A stretch of DNA of 64,000 bases, taken from SIG440 sp045648175. Its GTDB lineage: Bacteria; Bacillota; Clostridia; Monoglobales; Monoglobaceae. A program made the position numbers and the translations under genes. Shown here piece by piece: positions 26,845 to 34,344 of the stretch. Each line of letters starts with the position of its first letter. The first letter of the stretch is position 1. The stretch lies in assembly GCA_045648175.1 (NCBI GenBank), contig JAZRNN010000029.1, forward strand, positions 1 to 64,000, read 5' to 3'. The notes beneath the pieces were generated by a model. It was not told where the DNA came from and made no database searches. It was given only the letters and a program-made list of their open reading frames with translations.

Positions 26845-27864
26845 TTATCTCACCTCTTCAAAGCATTTCTTCGCCAGTTCTATAACCTCACTGCACTTCA
26901 TAGTTTTTTGTTCAAAGCAGCCAGCTTCTGGCACGGTCGTTACTGTCACAAATTCACCAACTGCCTTTTTATCGTGAAATGCCGCCTCTTTAATCTTATC
27001 CCAGTCAAATTTAAGCAGATTATATAAATTACATTTTTTCAAGACTTCAATTACTCTTGGTCTTAGTTTTTCATCACACATCGGTATTAACCCCAGAGCA
27101 ACACACTCGCCATGATAAAGTTCTGACATATTTCCGCTGCTTTCGATTCCATGCCCGACAGTATGACCGAAATTAAGTATCTTCCGCAATCCTGATTCTT
27201 TTTCATCCTGCTCTACAACATTCTTTTTTATGTTAAGTGAGCTAATTATAATTTCATCAATATTCTCTTTTATATCATTCTTTTCAAATATTTTAAAAAG
27301 CTCCTTATCAGAAGTCAAAGCCATTTTTATTGCTTCGGCAAGACCATTTGAAAATTGTCTTTCTGGTAATGTATTTAAAAGTTCGGGGTCTATCAAGACC
27401 TTCTTTGGCTGATAAATTGCGCCTACGATATTTTTCACTCCGCCAAAATTGATTGCCGTTTTTCCACCGATTGAAGAGTCGATCTGCGAAAGTAATGTTG
27501 TGGGAATATTATAAAAATCAATTCCACGCATATATGCTGATGCGGCAAACCCCGAAAGGTCGCCCACAACCCCGCCGCCTACTGCAACAACACAATCCTT
27601 CCTTGAAAAATTGTTTTCAAGCATCTTTTGAATAAGTTCTCCAAAAACTTCGAGACTTTTTGATTCTTCACCGGATTTTACGGTGCAGATAACGGCTTCT
27701 TTGCTTTGGCTTGCAACTGTCTGTGCATAATTTTCAGGCACACCTGAGTCGGTTACTATAAAAACTCGTCTGTCTAAGTTCAGGTGCTTGCCTGCATCCT
27801 TTAAAATTCCTCTTTCAACAACTATGTCATAACTGTTTTCTTTTAAGTCCATATGTATATTCAT
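26845..27864 (-). CDS. aroB: 3-Dehydroquinate synthase
   Basis: Cyclises DAHP to 3-dehydroquinate with NAD and zinc. Motifs are GGGVVGDLSGFAAS (about 95-108), NIPTTLLSQIDSSIGGKT (about 119-136), and zinc ligands in FGHTVGHGIE and YHGECVALG. Two starts are possible: ATG 27879, overlapping the pheA stop, and ATG 27864, nine bases after GAGG (27877-27874). I chose 27864 (339 aa) because of the ribosome site. Confidence 0.93.
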   Translation of the reverse strand: MNIHMDLKENSYDIVVERGILKDAGKHLNLDRRVFIVTDSGVPENYAQTVASQSKEAVICTVKSGEESKSLEVFGELIQKMLENNFSRKDCVVAVGGGVVGDLSGFAASAYMRGIDFYNIPTTLLSQIDSSIGGKTAINFGGVKNIVGAIYQPKKVLIDPELLNTLPERQFSNGLAEAIKMALTSDKELFKIFEKNDIKENIDEIIISSLNIKKNVVEQDEKESGLRKILNFGHTVGHGIESSGNMSELYHGECVALGLIPMCDEKLRPRVIEVLKKCNLYNLLKFDWDKIKEAAFHDKKAVGEFVTVTTVPEAGCFEQKTMKCSEVIELAKKCFEEVR

Positions 27865-27875
27865 ATTAAAATACC

Positions 27876-28964
27876 TCATATTTCACTGTGTGGTGCAAAA
27901 GTACCTGCAACCTTAAGCTTATCGCACACTTCATTTAATTCTTCAAGCATTCTTCTGCCTTCTTCTGTTGCGGTTGTTCCGTCAATTTCTATATAGAAAT
28001 AATATTGCCACGAGTGTTTTTTCAGCGGTCTGCTTCTCAGTGCGGTCATATTATAGCCATATTCACCAATGATACCTATTGCATTTGCAAGAGAACCCGC
28101 TTCATTCTTAACAGTAAACATTAAAACAGATTTTGAAAGTGAAGGTGAATTTGCTTTCACTTTTGATAGCACTGCAAAACGGGTGGTATTTTCTCCGCTT
28201 TTGTTTATGTTTGCTTCCAGAATTTTGAGTCCGTAAATTTCTGCTGTTTCCATACTTGCAACTGCACCAAGAGATTTATCATTTATATCCGCAACAATTT
28301 TAGCCGCCACTGCAGTATTGTTTGCCTCCTCAGTATTAAAACCTCGCAGATTTATGTAGTCATGGCATTGGGAAAGGGCCTGCGGATGACTTATGACCTT
28401 TTTGATATCTTCAACTGTTGCACCGGGAACACCCATCAAATTCTGATGAATTTCAAGTTCATAAATTCCGTTTATGAATAGTCCACCCGAAAAGATAAGG
28501 TCGATTGTCTGCCCAACTTCACCGGCATAACTGTTTTCAATAGGAAGAACGGCTACATCACATTCTCCGTTTATAACCGCATCATAAGCAGATTTGAAAT
28601 CACGATATGATACTCTGTTGCTGTCGGGGAATATTCTTCCTGCCGCAATGTGAGCAAAAGCGCCCTCAACGCCACTGAATGCAACCTTTAGCCCGCTTTG
28701 CATACGGGATTGATATGCCCGCGAAACAGACATAAGGTTTTTGATAAAATCTATGTAATAGCCCTTTAAAACCTCATCCTTAATCAAAGCCGAGTTCTTT
28801 TCAACAACCTCATCTTCGCGCTTTTGGTCAAGAATAGGAAGACCAAACTCCTTTTTATATTCAAAAACCATTTCGGCAGCTTTCATTCTCTCTGTAAAAA
28901 GCTCTGCCATTTTTGAATCAACCTCATTAATGATTTTCCTTGCCTCATCTAATTTATTGGCCAT
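27876..28964 (-). CDS. pheA: Chorismate mutase-prephenate dehydratase (P-protein)
   Basis: Bifunctional enzyme converting chorismate to prephenate and then phenylpyruvate. Residues 1 to about 88 form an AroQ-type helical chorismate mutase. Prephenate dehydratase follows (about 93-270) with VAFSGVEGAFAH, PIENSYAGEV and NTTRFAVL. An ACT domain (about 280-355) with ALRSRPLKK is the usual phenylalanine-binding site. The start ATG 28964 follows AAAGGAAG (28980-28973). It is the first gene of the aromatic operon, directly downstream of the aromatic-rich leader peptide and terminator, which fits its role as a control point. Confidence 0.95.
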   Translation of the reverse strand: MANKLDEARKIINEVDSKMAELFTERMKAAEMVFEYKKEFGLPILDQKREDEVVEKNSALIKDEVLKGYYIDFIKNLMSVSRAYQSRMQSGLKVAFSGVEGAFAHIAAGRIFPDSNRVSYRDFKSAYDAVINGECDVAVLPIENSYAGEVGQTIDLIFSGGLFINGIYELEIHQNLMGVPGATVEDIKKVISHPQALSQCHDYINLRGFNTEEANNTAVAAKIVADINDKSLGAVASMETAEIYGLKILEANINKSGENTTRFAVLSKVKANSPSLSKSVLMFTVKNEAGSLANAIGIIGEYGYNMTALRSRPLKKHSWQYYFYIEIDGTTATEEGRRMLEELNEVCDKLKVAGTFAPHSEI

Positions 28965-29083
28965 TTTTAAAACTTCCTTTCAAAAGAACATTGCGGCTTC
29001 ACCGCGCTCACCTCAACCCGCACCTTTTTTGCGGTGTAACTGGCATTAATTTGTTTTTGTAATAGAAAATTACACGTTTTCTA
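28965..29083 (-). other. Leader segment between attenuator and pheA
   Basis: A 119-base untranslated stretch. It holds a small hairpin (AGAAAA with TTTTCT, 29082-29063) and a GC-rich part (29036-28993) in which CACCGC can pair with a distant GCGGTG, or GCGG with the nearby CCGC. A weak hairpin TTCTTT/AAGGAA (28988-28974) could mask the pheA ribosome site. No T-box signature precedes the terminator. Confidence 0.45.
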
Positions 29084-29120
29084 TATAAAAAACCTCACTT
29101 GTGCAGTTACAAGTGAGGTC
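29084..29120 (-). terminator. Intrinsic terminator (attenuator) before pheA
   Basis: On the minus strand an 11-bp perfect stem (29119-29109 with 29102-29092), loop AACTGC, is followed by TTTTTT. It lies 44 bases past the stop of a short aromatic-rich frame and 120 bases before pheA. Its 5' arm and loop can alternatively pair with 29183-29171, the last codons of that frame, so it looks conditional. Confidence 0.85.
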
Positions 29121-29163
29121 TTAAAATCTTATTTTTATTATTCAAATAATCTTTAAAACTGTT

Positions 29164-29271
29164 CTATATTCTCACAAGTAACTTTTTCATAGCAAAATAA
29201 GCATAGCCAAAATAAAAGACTACGCCCAAGCTAAAAAAATATTTACCTGTATTCATAAGAGCCAATTTCAT
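29164..29271 (-). CDS. Aromatic-rich leader peptide of the aro operon
   Basis: A 35-codon frame with start ATG 29271, eight bases after GAAGG (29284-29280), and stop TAG 29166-29164. Nine of 35 residues are Phe or Tyr, clustered as KYFFSLGVVFYFGYAYF in the middle; there is no Trp. A clear promoter lies 30-60 bases upstream and a terminator 44 bases downstream. The codons for KLLVR (29183-29171) are complementary to the 5' side of the terminator. This is the arrangement of a transcription-attenuation leader peptide, as in the enterobacterial pheA and trp leaders. The peptide could alternatively be a small membrane protein, since the aromatic stretch is hydrophobic. Confidence 0.75.
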   Translation of the reverse strand: MKLALMNTGKYFFSLGVVFYFGYAYFAMKKLLVRI

Positions 29272-29302
29272 ATCAATTACCTTCAAAAGTAAATTTTCAT
29301 TC

Positions 29303-29331
29303 ATTCTATCACTTTCAAAGTGATTTGTCAA
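29303..29331 (-). promoter_or_regulatory. Promoter of the aromatic operon leader
   Basis: On the minus strand TTGACA (29331-29326), a 17-base spacer and TAGAAT (29308-29303). A perfect 17-base palindrome, ATCACTTT-G-AAAGTGAT (29324-29308), fills the spacer and touches the -10, as a repressor operator would. Transcription should start near 29296, about 25 bases before the leader peptide start. Confidence 0.85.
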
Positions 29332-29372
29332 TAAGGAATATAAAATTTTTATAACTTATCTTACATTTGCTT

Positions 29373-29722
29373 TGGTGGAGGCGAGGGGAGTTGAACCCCT
29401 GTCCGAAAATCTATCCATATCTGGCGCTACGAGTGTAGTTTGTGGTCAATCTTCCCGGCTAGTACAGTCCACAAACAAACTGTAATAACCGGTAGCTTCA
29501 TAAATTCATGACCCGATCAAAGCTTTTCGGATTCACGTTCACCGCTGGTTTTGATACCCGGATTTCCCGTCGCGGTAACAGGAAGCGGGCAGCGCCTATA
29601 ACTTAGGCAGCGTAAGCTAAATTCTTATTAGCGTTTAATTTTAAGTTTGACCTTGTTAACGCAGTTGCCTCTGCGACTCGCTCCAAATACTTCAAAATCC
29701 CCGTCGAAACCATTACGCCCCC
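29373..29722 (-). ncRNA. ssrA: Transfer-messenger RNA
   Basis: Rescues stalled ribosomes with SmpB. The 350-nt gene starts with GGGGGCGTAATGG and ends with a tRNA-like 3' half carrying GGTTCAACTCCCC and an encoded CCA (29375-29373). The tag frame at 29632-29603 reads GCT AAT AAG AAT TTA GCT TAC GCT GCC TAA, giving ANKNLAYAA, a typical degradation tag ending AA. Pseudoknot regions follow. The 5' end lies ten bases after the smpB stop; a TAAAAT at 29735-29730 could be its own -10, but no good -35 is seen, so processing from an smpB transcript is also possible. Confidence 0.97.
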
Positions 29723-29732
29723 ATATTTAATT

Positions 29733-30203
29733 TTATCTAAGCTGCTCTTTTAAGGCACGATCTATATTTCTTTTTGCATCACGCTCGGCAATTGCATCAC
29801 GCTTGTCATAGTTCTTTTTTCCTCGGCACAAGCCAAGTGCAACTTTAACATAAGAGCCCTTGAAATATATCTCCAATGGAATCAGTGTGTAGCCCTGCTG
29901 CTGAGTAAGACCGATGAGTTTGTTTATTTCACGACGATGAAGCAAAAGCTTGCGCGGTCTTAATGGGTCGCGATTAAAGATGTTGCCCTTTTCATAAGGT
30001 GAAATATGCATTCCTATAAGAATTGCCTCACCGGTTTTGACCGAAACATAACTGTCTTTAAGATTTACCTTGCCTTCACGAACAGACTTTACCTCGGTGC
30101 CAAACAAAGAAATACCGGTTTCATATGTCTCGTCCACAAAATAGTCATGAAAGGCTTTTTTGTTTTTTGAAACAGATTTTATTTTTGTTTTACCTTCTGC
30201 CAT
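29733..30203 (-). CDS. smpB: tmRNA-binding protein SmpB
   Basis: Binds the tRNA-like domain of tmRNA and delivers it to stalled ribosomes. The 156-residue length is standard. Motifs are NKKAFHDYFVDETYETGI (about 14-31), GTEVKSVREG, ISPYEKGN, and the basic tail from about residue 130 (GKKNYDKRDAIAERD) that enters the mRNA channel. The start ATG 30203 is 13 bases after AAGGAG; a better-spaced ATG at 30211 opens a six-codon out-of-frame frame overlapping the smpB start. It lies immediately upstream of ssrA. Confidence 0.96.
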   Translation of the reverse strand: MAEGKTKIKSVSKNKKAFHDYFVDETYETGISLFGTEVKSVREGKVNLKDSYVSVKTGEAILIGMHISPYEKGNIFNRDPLRPRKLLLHRREINKLIGLTQQQGYTLIPLEIYFKGSYVKVALGLCRGKKNYDKRDAIAERDAKRNIDRALKEQLR

Positions 30204-30243
30204 AAGACATATTCAACTCCTTTCTTTAACACCCAATGCATTT

Positions 30244-30272
30244 AGTATATCCCATAAACGCAGTTTAGTCAA
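30244..30272 (-). promoter_or_regulatory. smpB promoter
   Basis: On the minus strand TTGACT (30272-30267), a 17-base spacer and TATACT (30249-30244). The expected transcription start is about 35 bases before smpB. Confidence 0.65.
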
Positions 30273-30313
30273 TGTCAAAAAACTTTATATTTTGTTTCAT
30301 TTTGGTAACATTT

Positions 30314-32086
30314 TTACGCCGCATTCATTGGCAGCTTAATTATTACACGGGTATACTGACCAACCTTACTCTCCATAGAAATTTTTCCTTTATGGTTCTC
30401 GATAATTTCTTTGGCAATAGCAAGCCCCAACCCTGTGCCGCCCTGCTCACGCGATCGTGCCTTGTCAACACGGTAAAAACGTTCAAATATGTGATCAATA
30501 TCTCCTTCGGGGATTCCAATTCCATTGTCTTCTATTTTAATGTAAACCTCGTTGTTTATAAACCCCGTATAGACGCCAATTGTGCCATTTTCAGGTGTGT
30601 ATTTCATAGAATTTGATATAATATTCTTAACTGCACGTTCAAGCTGAAATCTGTCTGCATAAACCATAGGAATAGCGTTTACCACATTAAAAAGCATCTC
30701 CTGATTTTTATTTTCAGCTTCAATCCGGAAGGTTTCAACCACTTCTCTCAGCATTTCACCTAAATCAAAGGCTTCCATATTCATTTCCACACTCTGCGCA
30801 TCAAATTTAGAAAGAGTAAGAAGATTTTTAACAAGATTTGTCATCTTGGCAGTCTCATTCTGTATGGTCTTTAAAAAAGAAACCTCCATTTCTTCGCCCA
30901 CCGGATAGTTATCAAGAAGGGTTTCGGTATATGTGCCAATTGTCGTAAGCGGTGTTTTTAACTCGTGAGAAACTTCTGCGACAAATTTCTTGCGCGACCT
31001 GTCAAGGTTAAATTCCTCGGTAACGTCGCTGAATACGCAAATCACACCTGCTACACGGTTTTCTTCCATTTTAAAAGGCAAGAAATATGCCTTTATGTGC
31101 TTGTTGTTTATCTCAATCTCACGGCTTTCTGTACGGAATTTTGTAAGATACATAAACTCTGCCATACAAATATTTGAATTGAGACCCTCAAAAAATCTGT
31201 CGAACCGTATACTTTCAATTTCATCAATGTTCATCATATTTTTTGCAGCACTATTTATTGAAATTATTTCCTGAGATGTAGAGAACGCCATGATTCCGTT
31301 ATTTATGTTTTCCAAAATAACTTCAAGCTTATGTTTTTCACCGGCTACGGCATTAATCGCATTTTTCATTACACCGCCCATATAGTTAAAGGTTTCTACC
31401 AACGTGCCTATTTCGTCCTGAGAGAAAACCTCAAGGTTTGAATCAAAATTACCCTCAGCAAAGTCCTCTGCTTTTTCAGTTAAAACGGAAATAGGATTTG
31501 TTATGGTTTTTGAAAGAAAAAATCCCAAAAGAATTGACGCTAACGCACCAAACAACAGCGCCTGAATTATAATGTAAAGCATATTTCGTGTCAGTACATT
31601 TACACCTTGCTTATTGTCCTTTACATAAATTATATAATCACTTCCGCCTCCTTCTATAAAATATGCATAATCCATATATCCGGCAGTAAATCGCAAACTT
31701 TTTCCCACTTGCCCCGTCATTGCCTGAAGAATGTTCGGTGTTTTTTCAAGAGATTCTGTCCCTGTGCTGGTTGAAACAATTCTTGACGCATCCGCTGCAT
31801 TAAGAACAGCACACTGACGTTGCTCGGAAAGACCAAGCTGAGATGAATATGCCGAAATAACCGTATTTATACGATTCACTCTTTCCTGCCCTTGCAAGTC
31901 AGAAAGAAGGGTCTGTGTCATAGCAGTGGTAAACTCTCCGGACATAACTTTATCCATTTGCTCGTTAAAGGAATTTGTATACATCTTGACAATACTGTTG
32001 AACATATACGCCCCAATAACAATCATAATTGCAAGAACCAACGCTACAAAAAGTACAACTATTTTCCATTGCATTTTTTTGAACAT
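30314..32086 (-). CDS. Membrane sensor histidine kinase (WalK/PhoR-like)
   Basis: A 590-residue two-component sensor. It has a TM helix (about 8-30), an extracytoplasmic domain (31-168), a second TM helix (about 169-191), HAMP (192-245), a PAS domain (about 252-365), HisKA with phospho-acceptor His374 in VSHELKTPL, and HATPase_c with the N box NIISNSMKYTP and G box DNGIGIPEGD/GGTGLGLAIAKEI. This resembles WalK/VicK or PhoR sensors. No response regulator is adjacent. It lies 19 bases downstream of a glycosyltransferase gene and seems to be the last gene of that unit, which is unusual for a WalK-type kinase. Confidence 0.9.
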   Translation of the reverse strand: MFKKMQWKIVVLFVALVLAIMIVIGAYMFNSIVKMYTNSFNEQMDKVMSGEFTTAMTQTLLSDLQGQERVNRINTVISAYSSQLGLSEQRQCAVLNAADASRIVSTSTGTESLEKTPNILQAMTGQVGKSLRFTAGYMDYAYFIEGGGSDYIIYVKDNKQGVNVLTRNMLYIIIQALLFGALASILLGFFLSKTITNPISVLTEKAEDFAEGNFDSNLEVFSQDEIGTLVETFNYMGGVMKNAINAVAGEKHKLEVILENINNGIMAFSTSQEIISINSAAKNMMNIDEIESIRFDRFFEGLNSNICMAEFMYLTKFRTESREIEINNKHIKAYFLPFKMEENRVAGVICVFSDVTEEFNLDRSRKKFVAEVSHELKTPLTTIGTYTETLLDNYPVGEEMEVSFLKTIQNETAKMTNLVKNLLTLSKFDAQSVEMNMEAFDLGEMLREVVETFRIEAENKNQEMLFNVVNAIPMVYADRFQLERAVKNIISNSMKYTPENGTIGVYTGFINNEVYIKIEDNGIGIPEGDIDHIFERFYRVDKARSREQGGTGLGLAIAKEIIENHKGKISMESKVGQYTRVIIKLPMNAA

Positions 32087-32105
32087 AATTCAGTTTCTCC
32101 ATTAA

Positions 32106-34334
32106 TTATCTGCATTTGTTTTTTGTCAGATATTCATAATCACTTTGTCTTTCTGTTAAAACTTCACGAAACGCCTTGGCTGTTGCTGCATAGTAGATTT
32201 GCGAAGCACTTCCCGCAGGCGAGCTTTTCGCCAGTTTCTCGGCTTTTACTGCACGTTCACGAACATTTATGTCATTCCAGTCCTGAGGAGCATAAAGGTC
32301 GCGACGAAGTCTATGCTGTGTCATTATCCCCGAATATGCAGTTTTTTCAATATGCTCCACAGTAAATCTGTCGCACGCTACACGATGCTCTACAACCGAG
32401 TCAGCATTAAGACCAACCTTCATATGAATTTGTTCCATCATAAAGCAAACAAGCGTTTCCTCGCCTCCGGCATAATTGTTTCCCACTCTGCCGTAGTTAC
32501 ACCTGAATCCGCCAATCATACGCAAACAATCATTCCGTACAGCAAAATTTGCACCATATGGAAACTCGCCATAGTCCTTCGCATAACGAAAGCCCTTTCC
32601 TTCAATCTTTAAATTGCTCCAAAGGCCTATTGTGTTATCATTTACCAAATCACCTGCATTTTCGGGAACTGTCAATAATACCTGTCCTCCACAGGCACCA
32701 AGAGACGGTCTTCCCTCAAAAGATTTTATTGTTTCGCTGACTAAGTTGTTTTTTGCAATTGAATCGTCATCCACATACAGGATAATTTCTCCCTTTGCCG
32801 CCCACATACCACAGTTGCGGGCAAATGAAAGACCCTTTTGCGGAGCTGTTATATAGTTGACAGAAATGGTTGGATATTTTTGACGTATCTCCTGCACATA
32901 CTCTTTAAGTGCCACTTCACGAATATTATTATTTACAAAAACAATTTCAAATTTGTCGGGGTTTGCACGTTGGTTACATAGCGCCTCCATACACTCTTTC
33001 AGCGTATCTGACATTTTATGTGTGCACAAAACTATTGATAATTTTTTGGTATACGTATCTGTCTCCTGAAGTCGACCTTCAAGAGCATAAAGCATATCAT
33101 TTTTTGCCTTTGCATCAATAAACGAGAATAGTGTTTCAATGTCATCCGTTATATACCCGTTGTAATCCTTGCCAACACATTCACTGAGCGCTACCTTAAA
33201 ATCAAAGCCCTCTTCACTATTTGTATTAATTGCCACCTTAATCGCATCCTTTGGCAGTATAACATCTGTTTCTGTTTCACCAAAAGCTGCATATATCAAA
33301 TTAGAAGCGCTGCCGCCAAAAAACAGCTCGGGGAAATCTTCCTTTACAAGAATAATGTGCCCTGCTTTTTCAAGCTGTTTTTTAAACTTTTCCAAAACCT
33401 CTCTGTTTTCCTCGTCTGATTTTATATACCAAAGAAGGGGCGTCAGATAAAAATCACGTCTAAAGTCATCATAAACCATCAACTTATAACGATTTGCAGT
33501 AATCCCTAACTCCTTGTCTTTTGCAGTAAGCGAGCCATCGTGCCAGCGATACGAATATATTGGCTTTATAAACGATGTATGACGAAGTTTAAGCAAAGAA
33601 TTCATTCTCATCCAATAGTCATAATCTTCCAGCGTGTGTTTATAACTTGAATAACAGCCTAAAATTTCTGCCGCAGCTTTTCTGTACATAAATGCTGCAC
33701 CAATGGTGTTGTTGGCATATGTATTAAGCTCGTATGCATTATTGGGGAAAATTACATTCCCGCTGCCTAGGGGATATTCAAACCAGCCGTGCTTGGAGAA
33801 CTTCTTTCCCTTAGCATTTATTAACCGCATATTGCCCCATACCATCGCTGTTTGCGGATTTTTCTTCAACTCCTCAACCATTTTTTCAAGGAAGTCTTCG
33901 TCCATTACATTATCAGCACTTGTCCAGGTTAAAAACTCGCCTTTGGCTTCGCAGAATCCTCTTGACAAGGTACGTGGAATTTTTTTATTTTCTTGTGTAA
34001 GAACCCGAATTCTGCTGTCTTGTTGAGCAAAACTCTCGGCTATCTCAAGAGTGTTATCCTTAGAGCCGTCGTTAATTATAATCAGTTCGAAATCTGTATA
34101 GGTCTGGCGTAAAACCGATTCAATAGAGTCGGCAAGAATATCACCGCCATTATATACAGGAAGAACTACAGATATTAAATCCTTCACCATAGGAACATGC
34201 ACCTTGGTAATGTCAAGTGGATATTTTGTATCCCTTTCTTCCTTATATCTCAAAAATTTATATTGGTACAGGTTGAGAAACCTTTCCTCAGGCTCCCGTA
34301 CACCAAATAAGAACTTTTTCAAATTGTTGAACAT
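32106..34334 (-). CDS. Two-domain family 2 glycosyltransferase
   Basis: A 742-residue protein with two GT-A (GT2) domains. The first (about 50-300) has SVVLPVYNGGD, NDGSKDNT and TWTSADN; the second (about 435-690) has SIVLCTHKM, VNNN, QKGLSFARNCG and DDDS metal-binding aspartates. No membrane segments are seen, so it probably acts at the inner membrane face. It is a paralogue of the next gene, sharing order and motifs. With the Wzt-type ATPase it forms a glycan synthesis/export cluster, perhaps for wall polysaccharide or S-layer glycan. Substrates cannot be read from sequence. Confidence 0.88.
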   Translation of the reverse strand: MFNNLKKFLFGVREPEERFLNLYQYKFLRYKEERDTKYPLDITKVHVPMVKDLISVVLPVYNGGDILADSIESVLRQTYTDFELIIINDGSKDNTLEIAESFAQQDSRIRVLTQENKKIPRTLSRGFCEAKGEFLTWTSADNVMDEDFLEKMVEELKKNPQTAMVWGNMRLINAKGKKFSKHGWFEYPLGSGNVIFPNNAYELNTYANNTIGAAFMYRKAAAEILGCYSSYKHTLEDYDYWMRMNSLLKLRHTSFIKPIYSYRWHDGSLTAKDKELGITANRYKLMVYDDFRRDFYLTPLLWYIKSDEENREVLEKFKKQLEKAGHIILVKEDFPELFFGGSASNLIYAAFGETETDVILPKDAIKVAINTNSEEGFDFKVALSECVGKDYNGYITDDIETLFSFIDAKAKNDMLYALEGRLQETDTYTKKLSIVLCTHKMSDTLKECMEALCNQRANPDKFEIVFVNNNIREVALKEYVQEIRQKYPTISVNYITAPQKGLSFARNCGMWAAKGEIILYVDDDSIAKNNLVSETIKSFEGRPSLGACGGQVLLTVPENAGDLVNDNTIGLWSNLKIEGKGFRYAKDYGEFPYGANFAVRNDCLRMIGGFRCNYGRVGNNYAGGEETLVCFMMEQIHMKVGLNADSVVEHRVACDRFTVEHIEKTAYSGIMTQHRLRRDLYAPQDWNDINVRERAVKAEKLAKSSPAGSASQIYYAATAKAFREVLTERQSDYEYLTKNKCR

Positions 34335-34344
34335 TGATGAATTC

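Noticed and set aside
28993..29040. T-box riboswitch upstream of pheA
   Set aside because: A GC-rich GAGGTGAGCGCGGTG segment faintly recalls a T-box motif, but it lies after the terminator rather than before it, the match is poor, and no specifier stem was found. The leader-peptide model explains more.
29164..29304. Longer 46-residue version of the leader peptide starting at 29304
   Set aside because: That ATG overlaps the -10 hexamer (29308-29303), so it would lie upstream of the expected transcription start. The ATG at 29271 has a proper ribosome site.
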